From Candidatus Zixiibacteriota bacterium (GTDB taxonomy: Bacteria > Zixibacteria > MSB-5A5 > GN15 > FEB-12): a DNA stretch of 16,994 nt. Both the position numbers and the translations under genes were made by a program. The stretch lies in assembly GCA_018816665.1 (NCBI GenBank), contig JAHIVM010000435.1, forward strand, positions 1 to 16,994, read 5' to 3'. Positions 6,848-13,645 of this stretch are shown here, piece by piece (position 1 is the first letter of the stretch; every line of letters starts with the position of its first letter). The notes under the pieces are model-generated. The model saw nothing but the letters and a program-made list of their open reading frames with translations. It made no database searches and was not told the DNA's origin.

Positions 6848-8092
6848 ATGTTGCCGTTCATAACATTCAAGCAATTCCTGAACGATCTCAGGCGCCAGAA
6901 GCTCCGCAGTGCCCTCACCATGTTTGGCATCTTCTGGGGCAGTTGCGCTATCGTGCTGCTGTTTGCCTTCGGCCAGGGACTTACCGAGGCACAACTGACA
7001 TCGCAGAAAGGCATGGGCGACAATATCGCCATCTTCTGGCCCGGCGTAACCTCACAGGAATTCAAGGGTCTGTCCAAGGGGCGGCGGATACGATTGACCG
7101 AAGAAGATTGCGAATTGCTCAAAAAGAGTTCAGTGACGGTCAGCCGCATATCCCCCGAATACCGTCGCCACAGCATTCCCCTGAAATACGGCAAAAACAA
7201 CACCCTGCGCAACATCATCGGTGTCTGGCCGGAATTCGGCATCATGCGCAACCTGATCCCGGAGTTCGGCTCCCGGTTTATCAACCAACGGGACATGGCC
7301 GAACGTCGCCGCGTGATTTTCATCGGCAACATTCTCAAGACAGACCTCTTCGGTGCCGAGGAAGCGGTCGGCCAAACCGTCCTGTTGAACGGCACCCCCT
7401 TCACGGTCATCGGCGTGATGAAGGAGAAAGTCCAGAACTCATCATACGGCGGACGGGACAGCCGCACCGTGTTTATGCCGGCTTCTACCTTCCGCAGCAT
7501 GTGGGGCCACCGGTACATAAACAACTTTGTTATTCAGGCCCGCCCGGAGTACTCCATGCTACAGGCCCGTCGCGAGGTCTACGAAACACTCGGGGCCAAG
7601 TACCGATTCGATCCCGAAGACCGCGAGGCCCTCGGCGTATGGGACACCTCGCGCGGCTTTGAATTCCTGAAGAACTTTTTCGCCGCCTTCCAGGCGTTCC
7701 TGGTGGGAATTGGGGTCTCCACCCTGATCACCGGCGGTATCGGTGTGTCAAATATCATGAATGTGGTCCTGGAAGAACGCACCAAGGAGATTGGCATCAA
7801 AATGGCCCTGGGCGCACGCAAAAGCTACATCCTCACGCAGTTCATTCTGGAGACGCTACTGATAACCGGCGTGGGCGGGTTCCTCGGATTCCTGTTTGCC
7901 TGGGCGGTGGTGTCGGTCATTCCGCTCCTGCCGTTCCCGGACCTTGAACAAATGATCGGGACGCCAAGGGTGAGTTTGCTGTCAGGCATAATGATTACCG
8001 CACTGCTTGGCGTTATCGGCTTTTTTGCCGGCATCTTCCCGGCCCGTCGGGCCGCCAATCTGCAGCCGGTGCGAGCCTTGAAACTGTTTTAG
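6848..8092 (+). CDS. MacB/FtsX-type ABC transporter permease, first of a pair
   Basis: This 414-residue permease has the MacB-PCD plus FtsX layout: one N-terminal membrane helix (about 21-43), a periplasmic domain of roughly 230 residues, then three C-terminal helices. Conserved features include GVSNIMNVVLEERTKEIGIK with MALGAR following (the coupling region that contacts the ATPase) and the terminal FPARRAA-PVRALK. Unlike true MacB, it has no fused nucleotide-binding domain. It begins 22 nt after the adaptor, with only a weak upstream GAGGG, and ends 6 nt before its paralogue. The two permeases are alike throughout (for example QKGMG-NI near residue 55 and FKG-GKGRRI near residue 80), pointing to tandem duplication and a likely heterodimer. 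Confidence 0.9.
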   Translation: MLPFITFKQFLNDLRRQKLRSALTMFGIFWGSCAIVLLFAFGQGLTEAQLTSQKGMGDNIAIFWPGVTSQEFKGLSKGRRIRLTEEDCELLKKSSVTVSRISPEYRRHSIPLKYGKNNTLRNIIGVWPEFGIMRNLIPEFGSRFINQRDMAERRRVIFIGNILKTDLFGAEEAVGQTVLLNGTPFTVIGVMKEKVQNSSYGGRDSRTVFMPASTFRSMWGHRYINNFVIQARPEYSMLQARREVYETLGAKYRFDPEDREALGVWDTSRGFEFLKNFFAAFQAFLVGIGVSTLITGGIGVSNIMNVVLEERTKEIGIKMALGARKSYILTQFILETLLITGVGGFLGFLFAWAVVSVIPLLPFPDLEQMIGTPRVSLLSGIMITALLGVIGFFAGIFPARRAANLQPVRALKLF

Positions 8093-8098
8093 GACACT

Positions 8099-9346
8099 AT
8101 GCATCTGATCACGATATACAACATGTTTGTGCGGGACTTCCGCAAGCAGCGGAAGCGGATTACCCTGACCCTGATAGCGCTGATGTGGGGTACGATTTCG
8201 ATCATGCTGTTGCTCGCCTTCGGCGAAGGCCTCCACTACCAGCTATCGCTCAACCAGAAAGGGATGGGCTCCAATATCGGTGTCATGTGGGCGGGCCAGA
8301 CGTCCATACCGTTCAAGGGCATGGGTAAGGGCCGCCGCATTCATCTCTACAAGGAGGATCCCGCCTTCCTCGCCGAACGGATTCCGGAAATCAGGACCAT
8401 CGGCGGCGAATACTCTCGCTGGGGCGTGCGCCTCAAGTATCGCGACAAGTTGCTCTCCGAGCATTGCACGGGTATCCCACCGGAATTCGAAGAGATGCGT
8501 CATCACATTCCGCAAGCCGGTGGACGCATGATCAATCAGCTTGATATGGATGCCAAGCGACGGGTCGCGTTCATTGGCAGTCAATTGAAAGAACGGCTGT
8601 TCGAAGACGAGGATCCGATCGGCAAAGTTGTTATGATGAACAACATGCCGTTCACGATCATCGGCGTCATGATCGAAAAAATGCAGATGAGCAATTACGA
8701 GGGGATGGATGAGGACGTGATTGCCATCCCCGCCACAACGTTTAAGGCTATCTTCGGCGACGCCTACCTGGATGACATCGTGTACAAAGCGCACGACCCG
8801 AACCAGATGGCCGTGATCGAGAAGAAGATATTCGAGGCCATGGGCCAGCGCTACAAATTCGATCCCGCCGATGACCGGGCGCTGTCCATCTGGGACACGG
8901 TTGAAGGACAGAAGGAAATGAGCAATATGCTCATGGGCATCAAGGTCTTCCTGGGCATCATCGGCTTCCTCACCCTGCTGATTGCCGGCGTGGGAGTGGC
9001 CAACATCATGTATGTGTCCATACGAGAGCGGACCCGCGAAATCGGCATCAAAATGGCCGTGGGCGCCCGCCGGGCCGTTATCCTCTGGCAGTTTTTGATA
9101 GAAGCCATGATGATCACCTTCCTCGGCGGTTTTTTCGGCATGGCCATCTCCTGGGCGCTGACGGAAGGGTTCAAGAAGGTGCCGATTGATTCCGACGTTC
9201 TGGAGTTTATGGGACGGCCCACCGTGTCTCCGGAAATCGGACTCATCGTCATTGCCATTCTGGGTCTGATGGGGTTGTTCTCAGGCTTGTTCCCCGCCCT
9301 GCGGGCCGCCTCGGTATCGCCCGTGGAATCATTAAGGTACGAGTAG
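8099..9346 (+). CDS. MacB/FtsX-type ABC transporter permease, second of a pair
   Basis: This 415-residue paralogue of the preceding permease has the same one-plus-three helix layout and periplasmic domain. Family marks are GVANIMYVSIRERTREIGIK with MAVGAR following, and a C-terminal FPALRAASVSPVESLR. The Shine-Dalgarno AGGA (8091-8094) overlaps the stop codon of the first permease, so translation of the two is probably coupled. Retention of both copies suggests an obligate heterodimer like LolC/LolE rather than the MacB homodimer. It acts in the inner membrane and transmits ATPase movement to the periplasmic domain. Substrate export or lipoprotein release are both possible. Confidence 0.9.
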   Translation: MHLITIYNMFVRDFRKQRKRITLTLIALMWGTISIMLLLAFGEGLHYQLSLNQKGMGSNIGVMWAGQTSIPFKGMGKGRRIHLYKEDPAFLAERIPEIRTIGGEYSRWGVRLKYRDKLLSEHCTGIPPEFEEMRHHIPQAGGRMINQLDMDAKRRVAFIGSQLKERLFEDEDPIGKVVMMNNMPFTIIGVMIEKMQMSNYEGMDEDVIAIPATTFKAIFGDAYLDDIVYKAHDPNQMAVIEKKIFEAMGQRYKFDPADDRALSIWDTVEGQKEMSNMLMGIKVFLGIIGFLTLLIAGVGVANIMYVSIRERTREIGIKMAVGARRAVILWQFLIEAMMITFLGGFFGMAISWALTEGFKKVPIDSDVLEFMGRPTVSPEIGLIVIAILGLMGLFSGLFPALRAASVSPVESLRYE

Positions 9347-9370
9347 ACTACGGTAGCAGGAGTTGTTGAC

Positions 9371-10075
9371 ATGAGTCCGATCATCTATATGAAACAGGTC
9401 AAAAAGCGGTACCAGACCGGCGCCGTAGCCTTTGAGGCCCTCAAAGGTATCAACCTGATCGTCAACCCCGGCGAGTTTATCGCCGTCGTGGGACCCTCGG
9501 GTTCGGGCAAGTCGACTCTCATGAATATCATGGGCTGCCTCGATGTACCGTCGAGCGGCATCTACAAACTGGAAGACGAGCTGGTGAATAAGATGACGCA
9601 CAACCAGCTGGCCGACATCCGCAACCAGAAGATCGGCTTTGTCTTTCAGGCGTTTAATCTGCTGCCGTACGCCACGGCTTTTGAAAATGTCGAGGTTCCG
9701 TTGCTGTTCGCCAAGGTGAACGGAAAAAAACGGCGGGCCCGGGTCATCGAGCTGCTCGCCCGCGTCGGACTGGCCGACAAGGCAGGCAATCGCCCCACCG
9801 AAATGTCCGGCGGCGAAATGCAGCGAGTGGCTATCGCCCGCGCCCTGGCCAACGAACCCGACATCATCCTGGCCGATGAACCCACCGGCAACCTGGACTC
9901 CAAATCCGGTTCGGGGATCGTGAGTTTGTTCGATGAGCTTCACAGCGCCGGCAAAACTATCGTTATCATCACGCACGACATGAACATCGCCCAGCATGCG
10001 CAGCGCCTGGTGCGCCTCAAGGACGGTCTCATGGATACCGGGACCGAGGACCCGCAACTGGCTACGGCGTCCTGA
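9371..10075 (+). CDS. LolD/MacB-class ABC transporter ATPase
   Basis: This is a 234-residue nucleotide-binding subunit with every catalytic element intact. It has Walker A GPSGSGKST (41-49), the Q-loop in VFQAFNLLP (91-99), signature SGGEMQ (146-151), Walker B IILADE with catalytic Glu170, D-loop NLDS, and switch His202. The SGGEMQRVAIARAL signature and the GNLDS-SG stretch are typical of the LolD/MacB/FtsE group. AGGAG precedes the ATG by 8 nt. It is the last gene of the export operon, 24 nt after the second permease, and is followed by a strong intrinsic terminator. It powers the two upstream permeases. Confidence 0.93.
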   Translation: MSPIIYMKQVKKRYQTGAVAFEALKGINLIVNPGEFIAVVGPSGSGKSTLMNIMGCLDVPSSGIYKLEDELVNKMTHNQLADIRNQKIGFVFQAFNLLPYATAFENVEVPLLFAKVNGKKRRARVIELLARVGLADKAGNRPTEMSGGEMQRVAIARALANEPDIILADEPTGNLDSKSGSGIVSLFDELHSAGKTIVIITHDMNIAQHAQRLVRLKDGLMDTGTEDPQLATAS

Positions 10076-10111
10076 TTCAACCATCGCTCGGCACTTCGCA
10101 ACAGACATGCA

Positions 10112-10147
10112 ACCGCCCCCGGAGTTCCCCCGGGGGCGGTGTGTTTT
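10112..10147 (+). terminator. Intrinsic terminator of the ABC export operon
   Basis: An 11-bp perfect stem (10112-10122 with 10130-10140; ACCGCCCCCGG and its complement) with a 7-nt loop is followed by GTGTTTTTT. It lies 37 nt after the ATPase stop. On the opposite strand the hairpin is not followed by a T-run, so it serves the plus-strand operon only and not the converging symporter gene. Confidence 0.9.
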
Positions 10148-10168
10148 TTCTGCCGGTCGGGCAACGAC

Positions 10169-11608
10169 TCAGTTGTTGCGCCTGCTGGTGAGCAGACTGA
10201 CGACAACTACCATAGTGAACGCCAGAACAAACGACGGTACCCATTCGTCGACCGATGACTTCAGCACGGTTATATTTCGCCAGATGACAGTCACGATAAT
10301 GCCGGTCAGCATCCCGGCAACCGCCCCCGCCCGATTGGCTCCCTTCCAGAGCAGACCGAGAACCACCACCGGGCCAAACGATGCCCCCAGGGCGGACCAG
10401 GCGTACAACACAAACTGAAATATCACCCGGCTTTTCATCGAAGCCAGACCGATAGCGATCACGGCCAGAACAATCAACACGAGGCGATCAACCTTCTGGG
10501 TGCGGCCGAAATCTTCCGGCGCGGCATCATCCCGCTTCCGGCCGAAAACATCGCGGGACAGGGCCGATGACACCACGATCAGTTGCGAGTCCGCCGTAGA
10601 ACAAATGGCCGCAACAATGGCCGCCACCACCATGCCGCCGATGATCGGCGGCAGCAGCGTTGTACAGGCCATCGGCAACGCCTGCTCGGGATCGTCGATC
10701 ACACCGAAATACACTTCTGCAAACAGGCCGAAGAAGACGGCTCCCATGTAAGCCAGCACCATCCAGGAAATCGCAATCGTTCCCCCCCGGCGAACCGACC
10801 TGGTGTCTCGCGTTGCCATGAATCGAGACAGCACATGCGGCTGGCCGGGATACCCGAGTCCGATCCCGACCAGACCAACAATGAATCCCAGCATGGCAAA
10901 GCCGGCCTTGCCGTACGAAAAGGTGAGCATCTGCGGGTCAACCTCCCGGGCCGCGGTCAGGAAGGCTCCAAACCCACCTATTTTGGTCAGCAGAACTATG
11001 GGCATGCCGATAAGGGCGACAATCATGAAGGTGGCCTGCACCACATCCGTCCAGCAGATCGCCCGAAAGCCCCCGGTAATAGTGTAGGTCAGGATTATTG
11101 CTGCTCCGGCCAGCACTCCCCAGACGTATGGCAGTTGAAAAATCGCCTCAAAGGCCTTGCCGGCCGCATTCATCTGCGCCGCTACGTAGGCCAGCATGGA
11201 TATGGTGATAATACCTACCGCAATCAAACGCACGGAGGCCGAATCCTTGCCGTACCGGTGCATCAGATATTGCGGCAATGTTACCGCCCCGCTTTCGGCC
11301 GTTGCCTTCCGCAGGCGTTCCGCCAGGACAAACCAGTTGAAGAGGTAACCGGCGGCGATACCGGGGACAATCCAGAACGCGGCCATCCCGAACAGGTAGG
11401 CCTCCCCTACCAGCCCGAGCATCACCCAGCCCGATTCCGCGCTGGCCGAGGCCGACAAGGCAGACACCCACGGCCCCAACTCGCGATTGGCCAGTACAAA
11501 ATCATCGGCCGTCGCCTTGCGCATCCGCGAGGAGTACAGCCCGATACCGATAATACCGGCCGTGTACACCACAAAAGAAATCAATAACCAACTGCTGTCT
11601 GGGCTCAC
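10169..11608 (-). CDS. putP: Sodium:solute symporter, PutP-like (SSS family)
   Basis: This 479-residue inner-membrane symporter has many hydrophobic helices. Family signatures include ITGGFRAICWTDVVQA, GYPGQPHVLSRFMA, and AAICSTADSQLIVVSSALSRD, which corresponds to the PutP segment whose Ser/Thr residues help bind sodium. PutP relatives import proline with sodium, and related SSS proteins carry other solutes, so the substrate is probable rather than certain. I chose GTG at 11608 because GGGAGG lies just upstream on the minus strand; an open GTG 45 nt farther upstream lacks such support. A near-consensus sigma-70 promoter is present at 11723-11751. It converges with the ABC operon. Confidence 0.87.
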   Translation of the reverse strand: MSPDSSWLLISFVVYTAGIIGIGLYSSRMRKATADDFVLANRELGPWVSALSASASAESGWVMLGLVGEAYLFGMAAFWIVPGIAAGYLFNWFVLAERLRKATAESGAVTLPQYLMHRYGKDSASVRLIAVGIITISMLAYVAAQMNAAGKAFEAIFQLPYVWGVLAGAAIILTYTITGGFRAICWTDVVQATFMIVALIGMPIVLLTKIGGFGAFLTAAREVDPQMLTFSYGKAGFAMLGFIVGLVGIGLGYPGQPHVLSRFMATRDTRSVRRGGTIAISWMVLAYMGAVFFGLFAEVYFGVIDDPEQALPMACTTLLPPIIGGMVVAAIVAAICSTADSQLIVVSSALSRDVFGRKRDDAAPEDFGRTQKVDRLVLIVLAVIAIGLASMKSRVIFQFVLYAWSALGASFGPVVVLGLLWKGANRAGAVAGMLTGIIVTVIWRNITVLKSSVDEWVPSFVLAFTMVVVVSLLTSRRNN

Positions 11609-11722
11609 GTAACCTCCCTGGGGATGTGGCAACTCGGGGGCTGGGACAGGCACTCGCTGATGTGATCAGAAGTGCTGTCTGGCCGGCATACCCGGCGTCC
11701 AACGGCCGGCAGGATCACTAAA

Positions 11723-11751
11723 ATTATGGCGGGCAAATAGTGTCATGTCAA
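11723..11751 (-). promoter_or_regulatory. Sigma-70 type promoter of the symporter gene
   Basis: Read on the minus strand, TTGACA (11751-11746) and CATAAT (11728-11723) are separated by exactly 17 bp, matching 11 of 12 consensus positions. Transcription would start near 11716, leaving a leader of about 108 nt before the GTG at 11608. No terminator-like hairpin or known riboswitch was recognised in that leader. Confidence 0.8.
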
Positions 11752-11889
11752 ACAAAATGGAGACGCCGGCACTTCAGCGAACCCTGCTGGAGGGCTTCCT
11801 GAGCCTCTCGGCAAGTCACCCTAAGCCGTTGACATGAAACGTCTGAGAGACGAAAGTAGGTATCGGCATGACAGTCATCGACGCAAAAG
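11752..11889. other. Intergenic segment between divergent promoters, no known element
   Basis: This stretch lies between the symporter promoter and the upstream element of the first PEP-CTERM gene. It holds a 5-bp hairpin CGTCT-GAG-AGACG (11840-11852) and some weaker GC-rich pairing around 11783-11830. I could not match these to any riboswitch or small-RNA family, and no protein-coding frame is convincing. Confidence 0.35.
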
Positions 11890-11913
11890 TGCAATCATGT
11901 GCACAGTATTGCA
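11890..11913 (+). promoter_or_regulatory. Candidate enhancer site, TGCA steps at 10-bp period
   Basis: TGCA occurs at 11890, 11900 and 11910, exactly one helical turn apart. The outer steps are TGCAAT and ATTGCA and the middle is the palindrome TGTGCACA, all sharing one centre of symmetry; 20 of 24 positions are dyad-symmetric. The centre is about 88 nt upstream of the -24 GG of the sigma-54 type promoter, a typical distance for a bacterial enhancer-binding protein. A related element lies before the second PEP-CTERM gene (12765-12790). Confidence 0.55.
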
Positions 11914-11987
11914 TCAAAAGCAGTCTTCTTTGTCCGACTCCTACCGCTATGTAACTGCTAATCATCAACTTACAAAGCGTCAGAGGA

Positions 11988-12004
11988 TGGGCACAGATGT
12001 TGCT
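11988..12004 (+). promoter_or_regulatory. Sigma-54 (-24/-12) promoter of the first PEP-CTERM gene
   Basis: GGCACA-GATG-TTGC (11990-12003) matches the consensus TGGCACR-N4-TTGCW with the required 12-nt offset between the invariant GG (11990-11991) and GC (12002-12003); the base before GG is G instead of T. A following T extends the match. Transcription would begin near 12015, about 37 nt before the GTG start. The second PEP-CTERM gene has the same arrangement. Confidence 0.75.
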
Positions 12005-12051
12005 TAATGAGAGTTCAGGAAAGTGTAGCTATTAATTAGAAAGGACACATA

Positions 12052-12651
12052 GTGAACAGGCAGTCCAGGGTCTTGATGTTGGTATTATCCCTGTTTTTGC
12101 TCCCGCTCACCGCGGCAGCCGTGCCGATGATGCACGAAACCACGTACCAGGATTATACCTTCCAGGGACACAACTACATGCATGTGTCTATGATCGATTT
12201 TTTCAATGAGTCTCCGGACGGGTGGCACGATGGCGTCTGGATTGGTACTGACGAGGGCATGGATGAGCAGCTTGCCTGGTCGCATACGTTGCCCGACGAT
12301 TTCTCGGTTCCGCCGTACCGGATTGACCGCGCCAAGATCTGGATCGACGCTGAGTGGGTTGATACCGATGGTAACCGGATCGCAATCGAAGGTTCCTGGG
12401 ACTGGAATCCGCTGAATCACACGTGGTGGGATGACACCATGGTTGACCTGACAAAGGTGAACCAACGTGGATTCTGGAATAACGGCGTCCTCGATGTTGA
12501 GATCTTTGCCGGCGAAGGCAGCCTGCGGGTTGATCAGGTGGTCCTCATGATGGATTACACGTACGCCCCGGTTCCCGAACCGGCCAGCATTGCGTTGCTC
12601 GGACTCGGTCTGGCGGGCGTGGGCCTTTACCGACGTCGTCGGTCGCGTTAA
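12052..12651 (+). CDS. Secreted PEP-CTERM sorting-domain protein 1
   Basis: This 199-residue exported protein has an N-terminal signal peptide (about 1-23, ending in AAA) and a Trp-rich, acidic, probably beta-sheet middle. The C-terminal PEP-CTERM tag has the PEP motif at 175-177, a hydrophobic segment (about 179-193) and the basic tail RRRRSR. Exosortase is expected to recognise and cut this tag during export, usually with exopolysaccharide production. No exosortase is encoded here. The start is GTG, supported by AAAGGA 6 nt upstream. It is related to the next gene: both have W-HTL near the middle, a PDD turn and a DY strand before the tag. Expression is probably sigma-54 dependent. The molecular function of the middle domain is unknown. 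Confidence 0.88.
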   Translation: MNRQSRVLMLVLSLFLLPLTAAAVPMMHETTYQDYTFQGHNYMHVSMIDFFNESPDGWHDGVWIGTDEGMDEQLAWSHTLPDDFSVPPYRIDRAKIWIDAEWVDTDGNRIAIEGSWDWNPLNHTWWDDTMVDLTKVNQRGFWNNGVLDVEIFAGEGSLRVDQVVLMMDYTYAPVPEPASIALLGLGLAGVGLYRRRRSR

Positions 12652-12678
12652 TTTCGCCTGCTTGTAGAAAAGTCAACG

Positions 12679-12705
12679 AAAGGCCGGCTCACAGCCGGCC
12701 TTTTT
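12679..12705 (+). terminator. Intrinsic terminator of PEP-CTERM gene 1
   Basis: The stem AGGCCGGCT (12681-12689) pairs with the segment ending at 12701 around a CAC loop, extended by further A-T pairs, with a run of five T at 12701-12705. It lies about 28 nt after the stop codon. It isolates this gene from the second PEP-CTERM gene, which has its own promoter. Confidence 0.88.
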
Positions 12706-12743
12706 CGTGCCTGCATCGATCTGTCGCTGACTTGCCTAACTCA

Positions 12744-12757
12744 AAACCGGACGGTTT
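12744..12757. promoter_or_regulatory. Perfect short palindrome AAACCG-GA-CGGTTT
   Basis: Two 6-nt arms, AAACCG and CGGTTT, flank a 2-nt centre. The site is 8 nt upstream of the candidate enhancer element of PEP-CTERM gene 2. No counterpart was seen before PEP-CTERM gene 1, so it is not part of the shared promoter layout. It could be a dimeric regulator site; this is positional inference only. Confidence 0.25.
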
Positions 12758-12764
12758 CTGTTCA

Positions 12765-12790
12765 AAAATTGCACTAAGATGCATACTGTT
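12765..12790 (+). promoter_or_regulatory. Candidate enhancer site of PEP-CTERM gene 2
   Basis: TGCA occurs at 12770 and 12780, again 10 bp apart, preceded by AAAA. Aligned without gaps to the element at 11890, the shared pattern is AAAAnTGCAnTnAnnTGCA, followed by a degenerate third step (TACC in place of TGCA). It ends about 90 nt before the -24 GG. Presence in front of both paralogous genes supports a common activator. Confidence 0.5.
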
Positions 12791-12880
12791 ACCGGGAAAT
12801 TTCATAGTCTATGTCAAACGGGCGGAACTCTGGTGTCGTATTTGATGTAACTACTTGTGCGACATAGGGCCTTGAGTAAC

Positions 12881-12896
12881 GGGCACAGCGTTTGCC
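12881..12896 (+). promoter_or_regulatory. Sigma-54 (-24/-12) promoter of the second PEP-CTERM gene
   Basis: GGCACA-GCGT-TTGC (12882-12895) has the invariant GG (12882-12883) and GC (12894-12895) at the canonical 12-nt offset. The -24 block GGGCACAG is identical to that of PEP-CTERM gene 1, including the G in place of T before GG. Transcription would start near 12907, about 42 nt before the ATG. Confidence 0.75.
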
Positions 12897-12948
12897 ATAC
12901 TTTAGGCCAGAAAACTACATTCTTTTTTGAATAAGAAGGTCATTCGCA

Positions 12949-13569
12949 ATGAAAAAGCCTCACCTGATGCTGCTTCTGGTAGCGGCACTGGCCCTGTTAG
13001 CTGTTCCGGCGTCAGCCTTTAACCTGAATGTCGACTACACTGAGTCCATTCAGGACTACGGTATTGATGCCTCCGGCTACAACTACATTTCATCGGTGGA
13101 TTTCTCCAACGGATATATCGGCTGGATGCAGACCGAATCCTGGGGACACACCCTCTCAAGCAGCTATATGCCGGTACCGGATGATGTCACCGTGGCCAAC
13201 GCTACGCTACGCATCTCGGGATACCGCTATCTTGGTTTTGGAATGGATGCGGTGAATGTCGGTGGGGAGTTCCGTTGGACGCAGTACGAGGGTTGGACCT
13301 GGCGTACCGATTACACGGAAAACCTGTTTGATATCACCAATATCGATGCCAGCTACTGGAATTCGGACCCGCTGAGCGTCTCGATGACGCCGGTGTTTGA
13401 TCACGGTCTGGTACTGACCTCATCGATTCTGGCCGTTGATTATGACCGGGCCACGGGCACCGGTTCGGGTGGCGGTCTGGCCGCGGTTCCGGAACCCGCG
13501 ACCCTCACGCTGCTTGGTCTGGGCTTGCTGGGTGGCGGCATTTTGCGGTACCGCCGCAAGAGAAGCTAG
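12949..13569 (+). CDS. Secreted PEP-CTERM sorting-domain protein 2
   Basis: This 206-residue exported protein has a clear signal peptide (1-23, cleavage after ASA) and an aromatic, beta-rich middle. A Gly/Ser linker (about 169-178) is followed by the PEP-CTERM tag: PEP at 181-183, a hydrophobic helix (about 184-199) and basic YRRKRS. It is a diverged paralogue of the preceding gene (SWGHTL against AWSHTL, PVPDDV against PDDFSVPP, and a DY strand near the tag). GAAGG lies 9 nt before the ATG. The protein is expected to be exported, tag-cleaved by an exosortase encoded elsewhere, and released or attached to surface or matrix material. I do not recognise the central domain. Confidence 0.88.
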   Translation: MKKPHLMLLLVAALALLAVPASAFNLNVDYTESIQDYGIDASGYNYISSVDFSNGYIGWMQTESWGHTLSSSYMPVPDDVTVANATLRISGYRYLGFGMDAVNVGGEFRWTQYEGWTWRTDYTENLFDITNIDASYWNSDPLSVSMTPVFDHGLVLTSSILAVDYDRATGTGSGGGLAAVPEPATLTLLGLGLLGGGILRYRRKRS

Positions 13570-13592
13570 AGACGAACGGAAGCAGATTATCC

Positions 13593-13623
13593 AACCAGGC
13601 CGGTTTCCCCGGCCTGGTTTTTT
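13593..13623 (+). terminator. Intrinsic terminator of PEP-CTERM gene 2
   Basis: A 9-bp perfect stem CCAGGCCGG/CCGGCCTGG (13595-13603 with 13609-13617) with a TTTCC loop is extended by two A-T pairs and followed by six T (13618-13623). It lies between converging genes. On the minus strand there is no T-run, so it ends the PEP-CTERM transcript rather than the radical SAM gene. Confidence 0.9.
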
Positions 13624-13645
13624 GTTGGGGGGAACTGAACCCCTC

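Noticed and set aside
10112..10147. Bidirectional terminator serving both the ABC operon and the symporter
   Set aside because: The T-run follows the hairpin on the plus strand only; on the minus strand it is followed by a mixed sequence.
10583..11587. Plus-strand frame of 334 codons
   Set aside because: It is a shadow of the symporter gene; its His/Gln/Arg-rich composition is protein-unlike, while the minus strand encodes clear PutP signatures.
11760..11890. Possible c-di-GMP (GEMM) riboswitch, suggested by GACGCAAAA and GC-rich stems
   Set aside because: The conserved GEMM core order, tetraloop and receptor are missing. The segment also lies upstream of the predicted sigma-54 start and so would not be in the PEP-CTERM transcript.
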